Assembly: GCA_964036155.1 (NCBI GenBank)
Contig: OZ038423.1
Location: 59,597,249 to 59,661,248 of the forward strand
Direction of reading: 5' to 3'
DNA from: Diploscapter coronatus
Lineage: Eukaryota > Nematoda > Chromadorea > Rhabditida > Rhabditidae
Length of the DNA: 64,000 nt
Position numbers and translations under genes: made by a program. Shown piece by piece: positions 1 through 11,165 of the stretch (its first letter is position 1; each line of letters opens with the position of its first letter). The notes under the pieces are model-generated. The model was not told the DNA's origin and ran no database searches. It saw nothing but the letters and a program-made list of their open reading frames with translations.

Positions 1-944
1 TCTTAGGAAACGACTTATCAATAGAAAGGACAAAATTATACACAAATTATCAACCAGAAGATCGAAATTTCATACATTTATTGGGAAAAAATAAAATATA
101 TAAACAGAGAGTGCAAATGCTCGCATTCGAATATGGTGAAATTGCAATTTTTCTAACCGGACTCCTACAAAAGCTTGAAACTTTTGTGAAATTTGAAAGC
201 TGGTTTTAGGAAATTTCAAGCTCTATAAAAGTCCTCGTTTAATTGATCCTAGAAAATCGACGAAGCCACTGTTTTTGGAGTCCAAAGGTCGAAAAAAAAA
301 AAAACCCGAAAATTCGTTCTGATGGACGCACGTTTTATACGCTTGATATGTTGTTTCTATTGGAATGAAAGTAATATCCTGGAAGTTTAAAGTTCCAAAA
401 ATGATAGCACACAAGCGCACAACCCGGCAAAGTTTTCCTCTTCGAATACATAATTTGTGAAAATTAACAAGTTGCATATGTAATTCACCATTTAATCATT
501 TGTGAGCACAATTTATGCTCATTTTTACAACTCACCGACCGACATGAATCCCAACCATTTGAGAAATGAGTGAATTTTGAAAAGGAAATGATTGGTTTTA
601 AATCCAAATTCTTCAAAATGCGTAAAAATTCTAATTTTCATTGATATATGATCTAGGACATTGGAAAGGGTAGTTATCTGTTTATCTGGGGAGTTTAGAC
701 TGAACCAAATTGGAAAAGTCGGTTTGATTAAGCTATTTGAAAGACGGCCCTACAATATTTCTACCGACTCCAATTCTCACTAACATCAAATTTGGAAAAC
801 CATTTGCGCTCTCTATATATAAATAAGGAATTTTGCATATATCTCATTTTATCCCCGATTTCCACAATTTCCAAAAGAGCACATGACTCCGAACCTCGTT
901 CCAATACTAACGTCATTGCTCGCGATCTAAAGAATATGCTAATT
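1..944. other. noncoding, no gene seen
   Basis: A+T-rich sequence. The short open frames here have no splice structure or recognisable domain. It includes the 3' flank of the secreted-protein gene that ends at 945. Confidence 0.5.
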
Positions 945-1378
945 TCAAAAACCGGTAGGCATATAAAAATTAAATTTGACCTGATAGGTAATAACTCCCA
1001 TGCCTTCCAGAAAGGCCTGAGTTTGTGCGATCGGTTTGTCTTTGACTGTCGTTGTTTCGTTCCAAATCTGAAGGTTTTTGAATTACGATATTTTAGTTAT
1101 ACTAATTTACCCTGACTATAGTTGGTTTCAGTGCACAGAAAGGTCCCTTGATATGAAGTTTTTCGGTATCAGGTCTATCAAACACTATGCTAAAATGAAG
1201 TTGTTATTTTGGATGAGAATAGAAGAGGAACTTACTAATCAGATTTTGTTCCATTGAAAAACTCAACTTCTACAGTCACTTCATGGTAGGTTTGGCTATT
1301 CAAGACCATGGTGAAGTCGCATGCTAACACATAAGAAAAGGTAGCTACGACTCCGAAAATAATAGTGAAAAGTAGCAT
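945..1378 (-). CDS. small secreted protein, nematode-type, unknown function
   Basis: Three exons (1236-1378, 1111-1189, 945-1067) join in phase to give 114 residues. The start is the ATG lying three bases after a TTTTCAG acceptor, a likely trans-splice site; an ATG further upstream would require translating through that acceptor. The first 20 residues are a hydrophobic signal peptide (MLLFTIIFGVVATFSYVLAC). The mature part has only two clear cysteines, one at the mature N terminus (CDFTMVL) and one in GPFCAL, and alternates hydrophobic and polar residues, suggesting a small beta-sandwich. Donor and acceptor sites are canonical. I do not recognise the family with certainty; small secreted proteins with a CDF-type N terminus occur in nematodes. 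No neighbour points to a role. Confidence 0.65.
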
Positions 1379-2793
1379 TAGCTGAAAATTATAAGAGTAA
1401 GCGATGAAAGATGAAAGACAAATAGTAAGTTTGATACAAAACTGCAATAAATGATATGACAAGTGTCTGGAACGATCCTTATAAAGCTGAAAAGATAAAA
1501 GATCCCCTATTTAGGTCAAACTTCGTCGCTTTTCTATGGGAGAAGCTTCGTCTTCTCTCTTATTAGAGATTTAGATTTATCATCGATTTTTCAAAGCTTC
1601 ATTTCTCATTTATCAGTGAGAAATCAAATTTTATTATTTTTTTTTTTTTCGTATTCCTAACTTTTAGATTTTATCGGCAAATTTTGTATGGTACAAGATT
1701 TTTTTACAAGAAAATACCGTATTCCCTATAATTGAAAGGGGTCGTGCCCTTCTATTTTTCAACCCCCTAACTTTTGGAAAATTCGATTTTTCAAAGCGTC
1801 ATAACTCATTGTCTAGTGATCGTAATCACTCCAAATCAAGAATAAATCCACTCTATACGCTCTAAAGAACATTGCAAAACACTTCTTGAGAAGATTTGAG
1901 CAGGGTAATGGGTAGTTCTGGCACTTTGTGATGCCTTGCTAGAGAGTGTCCTTCAAGTGGAAATGCCCTTCAATTAGAGAGAAATTTGAATTATACAAAA
2001 ATTAACATATGCTATTTTTTAATGTATTCTTGAAACTTAACATATGTTAATTCTTTTTATTAAAATTAGCATATATGTTATTTTATGAAATATTCTTCGT
2101 CCGTAAATTCGCACTACAGCACAGCTCTCTCCAGCCATATCAGAAACCGGTTTCCTTCTCATCTTCGACTAAGCGAGTCTTGCTACGATTCTTCGAGAAT
2201 TGTCAAAGTTTTCGCATCTTTCTTGAATTCTATTATGCTTCCACGCTATTTCTATTTTCTTTAGCTCCTGTTTTCCATGCTATTTTTTCTTTTTTCCACT
2301 CTTTTCCTATGGTGTTTTTCTCACTATCACTAATTTACCTCTAATTTCTAAGGAGTCGTGGCTTTAGCTATTCTTCATACATTTTTTCAGATTGCTAATC
2401 GCGGGATTTATCGATTTTCTTCTGTGAGAACTAGCATAAATCACTTTTTCTAACGCTACTGTTAGTTGTTTAATTTTTCTAACAATAAAATGAACACCTA
2501 GCGCTCTCTCCATATTTTGTATCTAGCGTCGCGCACCTTTCCTTCTTTCTCTCCCAAGTATACAGGTCATCTCCATCCTTCCCTGCGCTCTCTTCATCTT
2601 CGAAAACTATTTCGCCGGACTTCTCTATCCCCTTTCTCATCGATTTTCTATTGACAGTCGTCTAAGTTTTTACGAGATCTCTTACCTGTCCTTTATTTTG
2701 GTCATACTTTGGCAACTTTGTCGATTTCCAATAGAATTTTTTACATGTTTCTTGAGAATATTATGCTAACTTTTAGATTACGGTACTTTTAGA
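1379..2793. other. intergenic between divergent genes
   Basis: Separates the secreted-protein gene (-) from ERp44 (+). It holds two copies of a CGATTTTTCAAAGC-type sequence (around 1584 and 1785) and three ACATATGC/T boxes between about 2005 and 2080. It ends in TGCTAACTTTTAG at 2764-2776, a branch-point plus acceptor just before the ERp44 start, as expected for trans-splicing. No gene seen. Confidence 0.5.
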
Positions 2794-4479
2794 ATGGCCG
2801 CTTTTGAACGGTACTTTTTCTCGCTTGCGGTATTCTTCACTATCGTCGTACAATGGCTTGAAGCGAGGGGCGCCGTGCAACTGACCTCTCAGAATCACGA
2901 TGAAGTTATCAATGGGGCGCAGGTAATCTAATTAACATTTTTATCTATTTTTATGCTACTTTTTAGGTAGTCTTCGTAGCGTTTTGCGCCGATTGGTGCC
3001 CATTTTCGCGACGACTAAAGCCGATTTTCGAACAATCGGCGGAAGCTTTTCACAAGGAAAACCCGAACGCTTCCGCTGCATGGGCAATAGTAGACAGTCA
3101 GCAGAATGTGAGTTTTTTTATCTCTCGATGAAGATCAGCTTTTTCCCAATTTAGGCTGATATAAACGATAAGTACCTCGTCACAAAATATCCAACGATGA
3201 AGGTTTTCGTTAATGGAGAATTGATTCAGAAGGAGTATCGGTAGGAACTGATCTCTTTTCAAACATTTTGTGAAAGTGATCAAGTTTAGGTCCTCCCGAT
3301 CTGTTGAAGCCTTGACTAATTTTGTGAAATATCAACTATCCACAGCTATCAACGAATTCGGCTCTGACAACGAGGTTGAGGCAGCTATTGACCGAACTAA
3401 GCGAAATATTATTGCACGATTGAACAAGAATGGACAGGAGTATGCTAACATGAAGGTATTTGTTAAATTGTTATTTTTTTAATAAAATTATAATTTTAAG
3501 AAAATCGGCTCAATTCTTCGAGAAGAGTGTACTTTCTGGGTCCCATCTGATACTCTCGCCCAAACCATGACCGGCAACTCTGTGGAATTCGTCGATCCTG
3601 ACACTGGTGACAAACAATCGGTAAGATTACCATTTTTGGTATCGTTACCGAAAACCACCATTTCAGTTCACCGGTAACATGGCTGATTATGAATTTTTGA
3701 AGCAGTGGGTGACCGATAAATGCATCCCTCTTGTTAGGTATGAAAATTGACCTAAAAACTCGGAAAGAGCAATTTCAGAGAGGTTACCTTCGAAAATGTC
3801 GAAGAACTAACTGAAGAGGGATTGCCATTCCTCCTGTTCTTCCGAGATCCAAACGATAAGTCCGTTGATAAAATGTTCACGGAACAGGTTCCGAATTTGC
3901 GAAATTTTTTTTGGAAACGACAACTTTTAGGTGTTGCGAGAACTCTATGATCAGAGATCCACGATAAATCCGTTATTGGCAGATGGATTTAAGTTCGCTC
4001 ATCCTTTGAGACATCTTGGAAAATCCACGAAGGACTTGCCAGTTCTTGCAATCGACTCATTTCAGCATATGTTTGTCTTCCCCGACATGAACCAGCTAAC
4101 TGTACCAGGAAAATTGAGACAGGTACCAAATTTTTCCTTGCCAAAACGGTATTCTTACCATTTAAAATTCAGTTCATTATGGACCTGCACTCTGGCAAGC
4201 TTCACAAAGAATTCCACGAAACTCTCGATCAAAAATTGATTGACCTGGCGAAATTCCAAGCTGATAATCCCGAAGACCCAGAATTCCATGAAGCACACAA
4301 AGAAGATGGACAGGGGAAGGTTTGCTTGTGTTTTAAGTTTGCTCGATTTCTATCTAACTTTGTTTCAGCCCAAACCTCCCGGGGCCAAACCTTCTGATAC
4401 GACCCCTCCCCCGTCCGTGTTCAAAGAGCTCAAGCCTTCAGAAAAACGATACTCATTCTTACAAAAAACCGAGCTATAA
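2794..4479 (+). CDS. ERP44: ERp44, ER thioredoxin-family chaperone
   Basis: Ten exons (2794-2922, 2967-3107, 3155-3240, 3290-3455, 3501-3620, 3667-3737, 3779-3887, 3931-4122, 4173-4319, 4369-4479) give about 423 residues; human ERp44 has 406. The N-terminal hydrophobic stretch is a signal peptide. The first thioredoxin domain has FCADWCPFSRR, placing Cys54 in the single-cysteine CxFS site that forms mixed disulfides with Ero1 and immature secreted clients. Later segments LVREVTFENVEELTEEG, LAIDSFQHMFVF and DLHSGKLHKEFH match the b and b' domains and the regulatory tail. The C terminus is KTEL, an ER-retrieval signal. ERp44 cycles between Golgi and ER and retains unassembled oligomers. The start follows a TGCTAACTTTTAG acceptor by 17 bases. 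Confidence 0.95.
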
Positions 4480-5200
4480 TCTCAAATTGAAGCTGCCATT
4501 TGGGTATTTAAAGTGGGGTGATTTCATTTAATAAGTGGATTTTTCATCCATTGAAAATACCAAGCGAAGAGTATTTTCGTCTTTCTCGAAATGTTACTAA
4601 ATATCGAATCCTTGTTTTTGTCAAATCGGGTATGAAAAATTTGATTTTGTTCGTGATAATTTTCAAACATCTGTCATAGTCAAAGACGGTGTTTTAGCCA
4701 TTTTAATTCAATCTCAAAATCGTCAAAACACCGTTAGAAATATGAAATTTCGCATAAATTATAAATCACTAGAGAACTGAAGATAATAAATTTATTATTA
4801 TGCTAATCCTCATATTTTACATCAAAAATCAATATGTCAAACTGAGATTTAAATTCAAAAATACCTCGAAAATTATGATAAGTTTTGTTAAGTTAGCAAA
4901 TCTAACATGACATTAGTAAGATTAGTAATATTTACATATAGGTACAAGTTAATACGTTTCAGGTATCATTACGGGCCTTCTAGTGGGAGATGGAGTCTAA
5001 AAATTATACTTCATAATTTCGAAATGTAAAAGTGGAATACCCGATATTTTGGTGGGAATACAAATCTGACTCGTGAAGATATTGACTCCACTTCGTCGTG
5101 ATGATTGCTGTTATCAGGCTTATCGCAGTATTCTGGAGGTGCCAAAGAGTTCATGACCGCTGGAATTTTGCAATGTCGCAATTTGCGTAAATCACGTTGG
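4480..5200. other. intergenic, with an overlapping frame at its right end
   Basis: A+T-rich 3' flank of ERp44, with AATAAA-type signals near 4787. From 5011 to about 5209 on the minus strand an open frame continues the adjacent membrane-protein gene in a shifted frame (see that entry). Confidence 0.4.
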
Positions 5201-5627
5201 CTAAAATTCACCCGTCTGATATTGTGGTGGTGGATCTAAAGGATTGGAGAATGCGTGGGTGGTTAAAATTGAGATATGCTGAGGAGGTATCAACGGCCTT
5301 ATTGGGGCTGCATTTCCGAAGAAGTCATAAGCTATGTTTGAAGAAAATGGACCTTGAAATTTGGAGAGCCTAAAATTTGTTTCAAATTGAGTAAATTCAG
5401 ATGATCCAATTACTTGTAGAAGCAATATCTCAAGATACAAGAGGCTAATAAGAAAATGAATAATAGTGGACATGCCACGACCAATATGAATTCAAACAGT
5501 TGGGTAGATGGTGTAAATTGACCGTCTAAAAGTAGATTTTTATCGAGCTTAAAAATATTAAATTACCGGAATAACTCGCCACAGAATCAATGTCTTCAGA
5601 GGAAGTAGTGGGTTTATTTAGATACAT
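5201..5627 (-). CDS. small single-pass membrane protein with proline-rich tail
   Basis: Exons 5567-5627, 5414-5525 and 5201-5369 join in phase. A short Ser/Thr-rich N terminus (MYLNKPTTSSEDIDSVASYS) precedes one strong transmembrane segment (FILVVACPLLFIFLLASCIL). A cytosolic-type tail follows, rich in prolines and ending DPPPQYQTGEF with a stop inside a TTTTAG. PPPQY is a WW-domain-binding PPxY motif. Just past the stop, a second frame to 5011 runs 60 more codons, contains LAPPEY, and looks equally coding. Either the last exon is spliced differently, or there is a frameshift, or the second frame is chance. It lies about 270 bp downstream of the repeat-protein gene in the same orientation. 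Family not recognised. Confidence 0.5.
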
Positions 5628-5895
5628 TTTTCACGAAATTAGGCAAAAATCGAATTTTAGATGAATGTCAATATTTTGAGTAGCAAAAATTCGATATTCA
5701 GATCGGTGAAACGGAGGATTATATAGGCTGTTGGAAATATGGCCGCAAAATAATCCTCCATTCAAAGTACTATTGATCATGACGAAATGATAGTTTTATC
5801 AAAATATTTATTCGCAAAAAACTGAGATTTTCCCAAGATTTGTTTTATACAAATTGCATAGTGTTAAATTAAAGCTAAATCAAATTTAAATAACG

Positions 5896-8800
5896 TTAGA
5901 AAACTCTTAGGCTGACAATCAAGGTAAAGATCATCGAAAGAAGATAAGTTATCGGTGAGGTGTCACTTGTAGTCGACATAATCATGGAGTTAGTTGTTGC
6001 TGAGTTGCTGCCCAGGGCTGTGCAATCTGAATTTTTAAATGCCGCACAGGTTTTTCAACTCTCCCCACCTTGCAATCGTCCGACACAGACGTTAGTGTCG
6101 ACGCTCAGAATAATTTGCTGAGTATTGCAGATGAATCCTGAAACGTTTTGACTTTCTTAGAAAACTGAGCAGAGGAATTTACCTCCGACTTGAGATCCAC
6201 AAGTTTGAGTATAGACATTTTCCATACAGGTGATCGCTTGATCGTATGATGAGCAGAATGCGGAGCTAGTCGTGTCGTTAATATTGCTGTAGCAATTGGT
6301 GATATTTGCCTGGTCCAGATTGGTCAAGTTGTGAAGGCACAAGAAGTTGTCCTGAGCTAGGCTCTTCGCGGGTCCGCACTCGTAGTTGAATCTGAATTAT
6401 CGTCTTTGTTGGATTTAACCAATTCTATCTACCTGTAGTAGGTCTCCCTGAATCTCCAGGCATCGTCGAAGGGCGTTCCGAACCATTCGAACCAAGAGAT
6501 CGGCACGATACAATTGTCGAAGTTCACGTTCGCATTGTTCAAGCAGGACGTCAGCGCATTTTGCCATCCACACTGCTTGTTGAAACCGTCAACTCCGGTG
6601 TTGAACAGATTGACCAGAGAATTGACGAAGGTTCCAGTAGCTGATAAGTTACCGAATTGATATGGTTGTTGAATGTTGAAATTCGTGTAGTAGTTGTTGA
6701 AGCACACCTTGGCAGCATTGTACATATCTGCAGGACAGTCAGCGTAAACAGGCACTGAGAATCGCGTGCAATCAGGAAGCTGGCCTCCGCAGGCAGCCGT
6801 ATTCACAGTGAGAGCTAGCTCTTCGACATTACAAATGTAGCCTCTGACGCCGATGCCACAAGATTTATCGTAGATTCGTTCAAGACATTCGATAGTTCTG
6901 TCGTATCCTCTGCAGAACTCTCCGTCGTTATCGGTATTGTTGATGAATCGGTAGCATGACGTTACATTGTCGCGCTCGAGGAAGGTGCTATTCCTGATAC
7001 AATTCCAGTTAGCTCGTACGGTTTGTATGGCTGGTCCACAATTGTAGTTTTCCACATAATAATTGGTTCTGAAGTTGTACGAATCGTCCCAAGTCGAGAG
7101 AAACCAGTCCATCCACGTGTCGGGTCGAATGCATACGTCCATTGACATGTTGATTCTTCGAAGGCACTGATTTAGGGTCTGTTGCCATCCACAAGTCATA
7201 TTCAATGCTGCTTGTCCATAGTTTTGGTAGATTTGTCGTCGTTCCCACATGTAACTGCCTGGTACACTTCCGTTTCCAAAGACGAATGGAGCCTGATTCA
7301 TGTTGAAGTTTCGATAGAAGGCTGCGAAGCACTCTTTGGCTGCTCGGTAATGCTCAGGCAAGCAGATAGCTGTGGAGTCTTCAGAGCAATCCCTCAGCCT
7401 TCCGGTGCATGCATCGGTATTCAACTAAAAATTAAGCTTTTCCTATTTTTAAAATTAAGGTTACTTGAAGAGCCATGTTTTCAATGGTACAAGTGTATCC
7501 TCGGACGTCCCATCTGAAATTATAGCGCTCTAATAATTGCTAATTTTTGATCAAAAATAGTACCCGCAATCTCTTGTCAGAATTCGTTCCAGACACCTTG
7601 TACCATTGTTGAACGCGTGGCAAAATTGAGAAGCATCCCTTGTATCGTTCAATTGTGCGTAACAATCGATGTACTCTTGTTGTTGCCTAAGTTTGTTGGT
7701 AACGTTTACCATTTTGGTAGCGTTATTTTCTCTTACTTCATGGTATAGTTCATCAGGCAGTTATAGTTGTCTTGGACCACTGAATTTGTGTTTTAATGGT
7801 TTAGACTACAGAAATCTCAATTGCAGAGAACAATAGATCAGCAACATGGCCGGGCGGTAGTCGTTTACGACTCATTAAAATCAATTTTCGCCAAAATGTT
7901 TCGTTCAATGATTAAGATCGGCAATAAAAGCCGCTATTCATATTTGGAAATTATTACTCATTTACAATCACATTGCCAAGCTTTCTAATTTGATGCAGAT
8001 AATAATGGCGATTTTATGCGTTTCTGATTTGTACATGATTTTGAAGAATAAGCGAAAATTGTCACGATTCGTTTTCGTTTTGATACAGAATTAAAGTTCA
8101 GGTTCGGGATCATTTCAAAGAAAAGTGATTTTGAAATTTACGAACCTCTGTTTGCCGGACCACACTGGTACTCTAAAATTAAAATATAATTATGTTAAAA
8201 GTAAATACTGCATACCTTGAATATAATAACTCGTTCTGAAGTTGAAGGAGTCATCGTAAGGCGATCCAAACCATTCTCTCATCGAGTATGGATTAATGCA
8301 ATTGTCATAGTTGATGTAGTACGAATTCAGACAATTAGTGAGCGTGAATTGTCTCCTTAATTAGCATAGTTATTTAATCACCCTCTAATTATCTCCATTT
8401 AGTTACTGGCAAATCTGATCCCATCCTGATCGTCCTTGGCTCATCAACATGTCCATCTCAGCCTTAGAGTAACTGTTCGGGGTGGTGTTATTTCCGAAGA
8501 TGTAAGGGGCAGTGAGACCGAAGCTCTTGTAGAACGTGTCGAAGCACATTTTAGCGTTCTGAAAGGTTATTAACATCATTTTTTAAACTATAACATCATA
8601 TTTACATTGTACATTTCGGGTCGGCACTCGGCGTAAATGGGTACCGCGAAGAGTGAACAGTCAGGCATATTGCCGGCGCATTGAGCAGTGTTGACCTAAA
8701 TTTTTACCGATTTGCAATGCAATCGATTTTTAATGATCTCATACCGACATTCCAAGCTCTTCAATGTTGCAAATGTAGCCCCGCACGCCAGGACCACACT

Positions 8801-11165
8801 CCCTAACATAGACTTCCTCTAAACACCTGATTGTTCTATCATATTCCGGACAGAGATTTGCGTTATTGGTGTTATTCAGGAATCGGTAGCAATCTTGGAT
8901 TTGTTGACTGTCTTTGATGGTGCTGTTGTACAAGCATTGGAAGTTGACTCGAACTTGTTCCCTAGCTGGTCCGCAGTTATAATTGTGGATGTAGAAGTCG
9001 GTTCGGAAATTTGAAGAATCTGGAAAAGTCGCGAGAAACCAGTCCATCCACGAGCCTGGATTAGCGCAGAAGTCGAGGTTGATGTCGTGGCGCCGGAGAC
9101 ATTCGTTCAACTCAGATTGCCAGCTGAAAGACGTCATTTATTTTTCGATAACGCCATTTTGTAGTCTTTTAGAATGACGTCATAAAACTTACCCGCAAGT
9201 CTGATTCAACGCCGCTTCACCCGTACTGTTGAACAGCTGGCTTCGAGCGTACATGTAACTTCCCGGCGTTGAGGAGTTTCCGAAGACGTAAGGAGTAGAA
9301 ATTCCGAAGTGGTCGTAGAACGCTTTGAAGCATTGCTTGGTTTCCTCAAGTTTCGGAAACATTTTTGGGAACATTCTTTGGGGCATTTTCTTACATTGTA
9401 GGATCTAGTGTTGCACTCTGGCATAGCATCTTCCACACAGTCGCGAAGTCTTCCGGTACAAACGTTAGTGTTGACCTAAAATTTATGCTAATTCTTAGGA
9501 GTCTTCTAAGAATCGTACCATTAATGCGATCTCTTCAACCATACAGATGTATCCTCTTGTATCGCGTCTGAAATACTTTTTCTATTGCCACCCCTTCATT
9601 CTTTTATAGGCTTTAAAAATGACGTCATTGTTAAAATCTGACAATAATGCTTAAACTCAGTTTTAATTTTTGCGGGTGTTAAATTTGATACCCGCAATCT
9701 CTGGTGATGATGGATTCTAGGCATCTTGTCGAATTATCGAAAGCCAGGCAAAATTCGGTTCCGCTTTGAATGTCTCCATTCAGAACATTGTAGCAATTCA
9801 TGATAGCGTCCTGATCTCTGAAAATGTTCATTTTTGGAATCGTTTCGGCTTTAACGCTCAATATTTGAAATTATACCTCATACTATCATTAAGCAAGCAC
9901 TGCCAGTTATTGATAACGGCTAAAATTAAAATTTAATTTTTAAACTTCTACCAATTGTTTATTTTTTATCCTTAACTATTTAATGGCCCTCTTCATTAAC
10001 GATTTTGGATTGGCAACTTTTATGGGTCGTTAAATTAGTCTTAACATGGCGATTTTATCACCAGGGAGCTTAAACTGCTGAGAGGATGGGTAATTTTGTG
10101 ATTTGTTAAATGAAACTCGAATATTTTCTAAGTATACATAAGGCATGGTATTATATTTAGTAATGTAGGACTCTTCTATTTTTGGCATCCTAGATCCTGA
10201 TCACCTTCTAATCTTTCCACCAAGTTTACAAAAGGCACGGTTTGTGCGTCCAAGATTTTACGATCATTCGCCGAGCGTATTTGGCAGCGGCAATTTTGCA
10301 TCAAAATTCAGCATCAACAATGATAATTATCAATTTTTGGTCGAGATAATTTTAGGACTGGCTATTTTTTCGCTTTCAAGGACAACTTTCAAATTTTAGA
10401 AATTGAATTTAAGTTTAGGCTTAAAAAGAATTTGTGATTCTATCTTTGGATTTCAAGGGAATTTTTGCAATTTAACAATTAAACTGAAACTTCATACTTC
10501 GGTAGGCCGGGCCACATTGATAGTTTGTAATGTAGTAGTTAGTCCTGAAATAATAAGTTTAAAAATCAGCATAATTAAATTTGACTGACCTAAATTCAAC
10601 AGAGTCGTCATCAGCGGATCCAAACCAATCCTTGTACGAATTTTGCGTTATGCAAGCATCGAAGCTAACATTCGCCGCATTCAAGCAATTAGTCAGTGTA
10701 AATTGCCAACTAAAGATTGGCGCTTTGAAAAATATCGTCAATTTTTAGAGTTTACCTGCACATTTGGTTCCATCCATCGATGCCCTGTTGTATCAGCAAA
10801 TTCATGATCGCTTGGTTGAAGCTTCCTAGAATTTAACAGATGATAGCAAGTTATAAATTGCTAATTATAAATTTTACCTGGAGTGGTATTGTTTCCGAAC
10901 ACATAGGGTGTGTTAATGTTGAAATTGTTCATGTACGTTTGGAAGCAATTTTTCGTGGTCTTAATTTAAATTTATGTACACTAAGTCTGGGTTTAACTTT
11001 ACCTGATACGAGTTTGTATCGCACGTTGGGGCATCTGGTAAGACGATTAAAGACTTTCCGAATTGTAGAGACTCTAAAATTATCAATTTGAGAAATCAGA
11101 AATTTGTAAAAATTACCGCAAATACAACAAACTAAAACTAGAGCCGAATAAAATTTGGCACCCAT
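5896..11165 (-). CDS. secreted/GPI-type protein with five tandem cysteine-rich units
   Basis: Twenty-three exons join in phase into about 1,057 residues. Exon 1 (11117-11165) encodes a signal peptide, MGAKFYSALVLVCCICG. Five repeats of about 190-210 residues follow. Each carries CF..FY..F....PY.FGN, then C.WQ..L..CL....V..D.CI....W..WFG....DS..FR..YY, then CGPA, then CY..N.......FC...D.T..CLE......CG...RGY.C. Two joins span long introns (10497-9920 and 8145-7780) and keep phase, so this is one gene and not several. The protein ends in a Thr/Ser-rich stretch and a hydrophobic tail (TYLLSMIFTLIVSLRVF), suggesting a GPI signal or membrane anchor. N-glycosylation sites (NxT/S) are frequent. The cysteine pattern recalls the nematode DUF19/T20D4.11-like extracellular family, but I cannot confirm that. 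The role is probably extracellular, possibly intestinal given upstream TGATAA sites. Confidence 0.85.

Noticed and set aside
2075..2344. 89-codon plus-strand frame
   Set aside because: Phe/Ser-rich product of a pyrimidine-rich intergenic stretch, no splice context.
7009..7517. Open frames on both strands overlapping the fourth cysteine-rich unit
   Set aside because: They are shadows of the strongly supported minus-strand exon 6433-7424.
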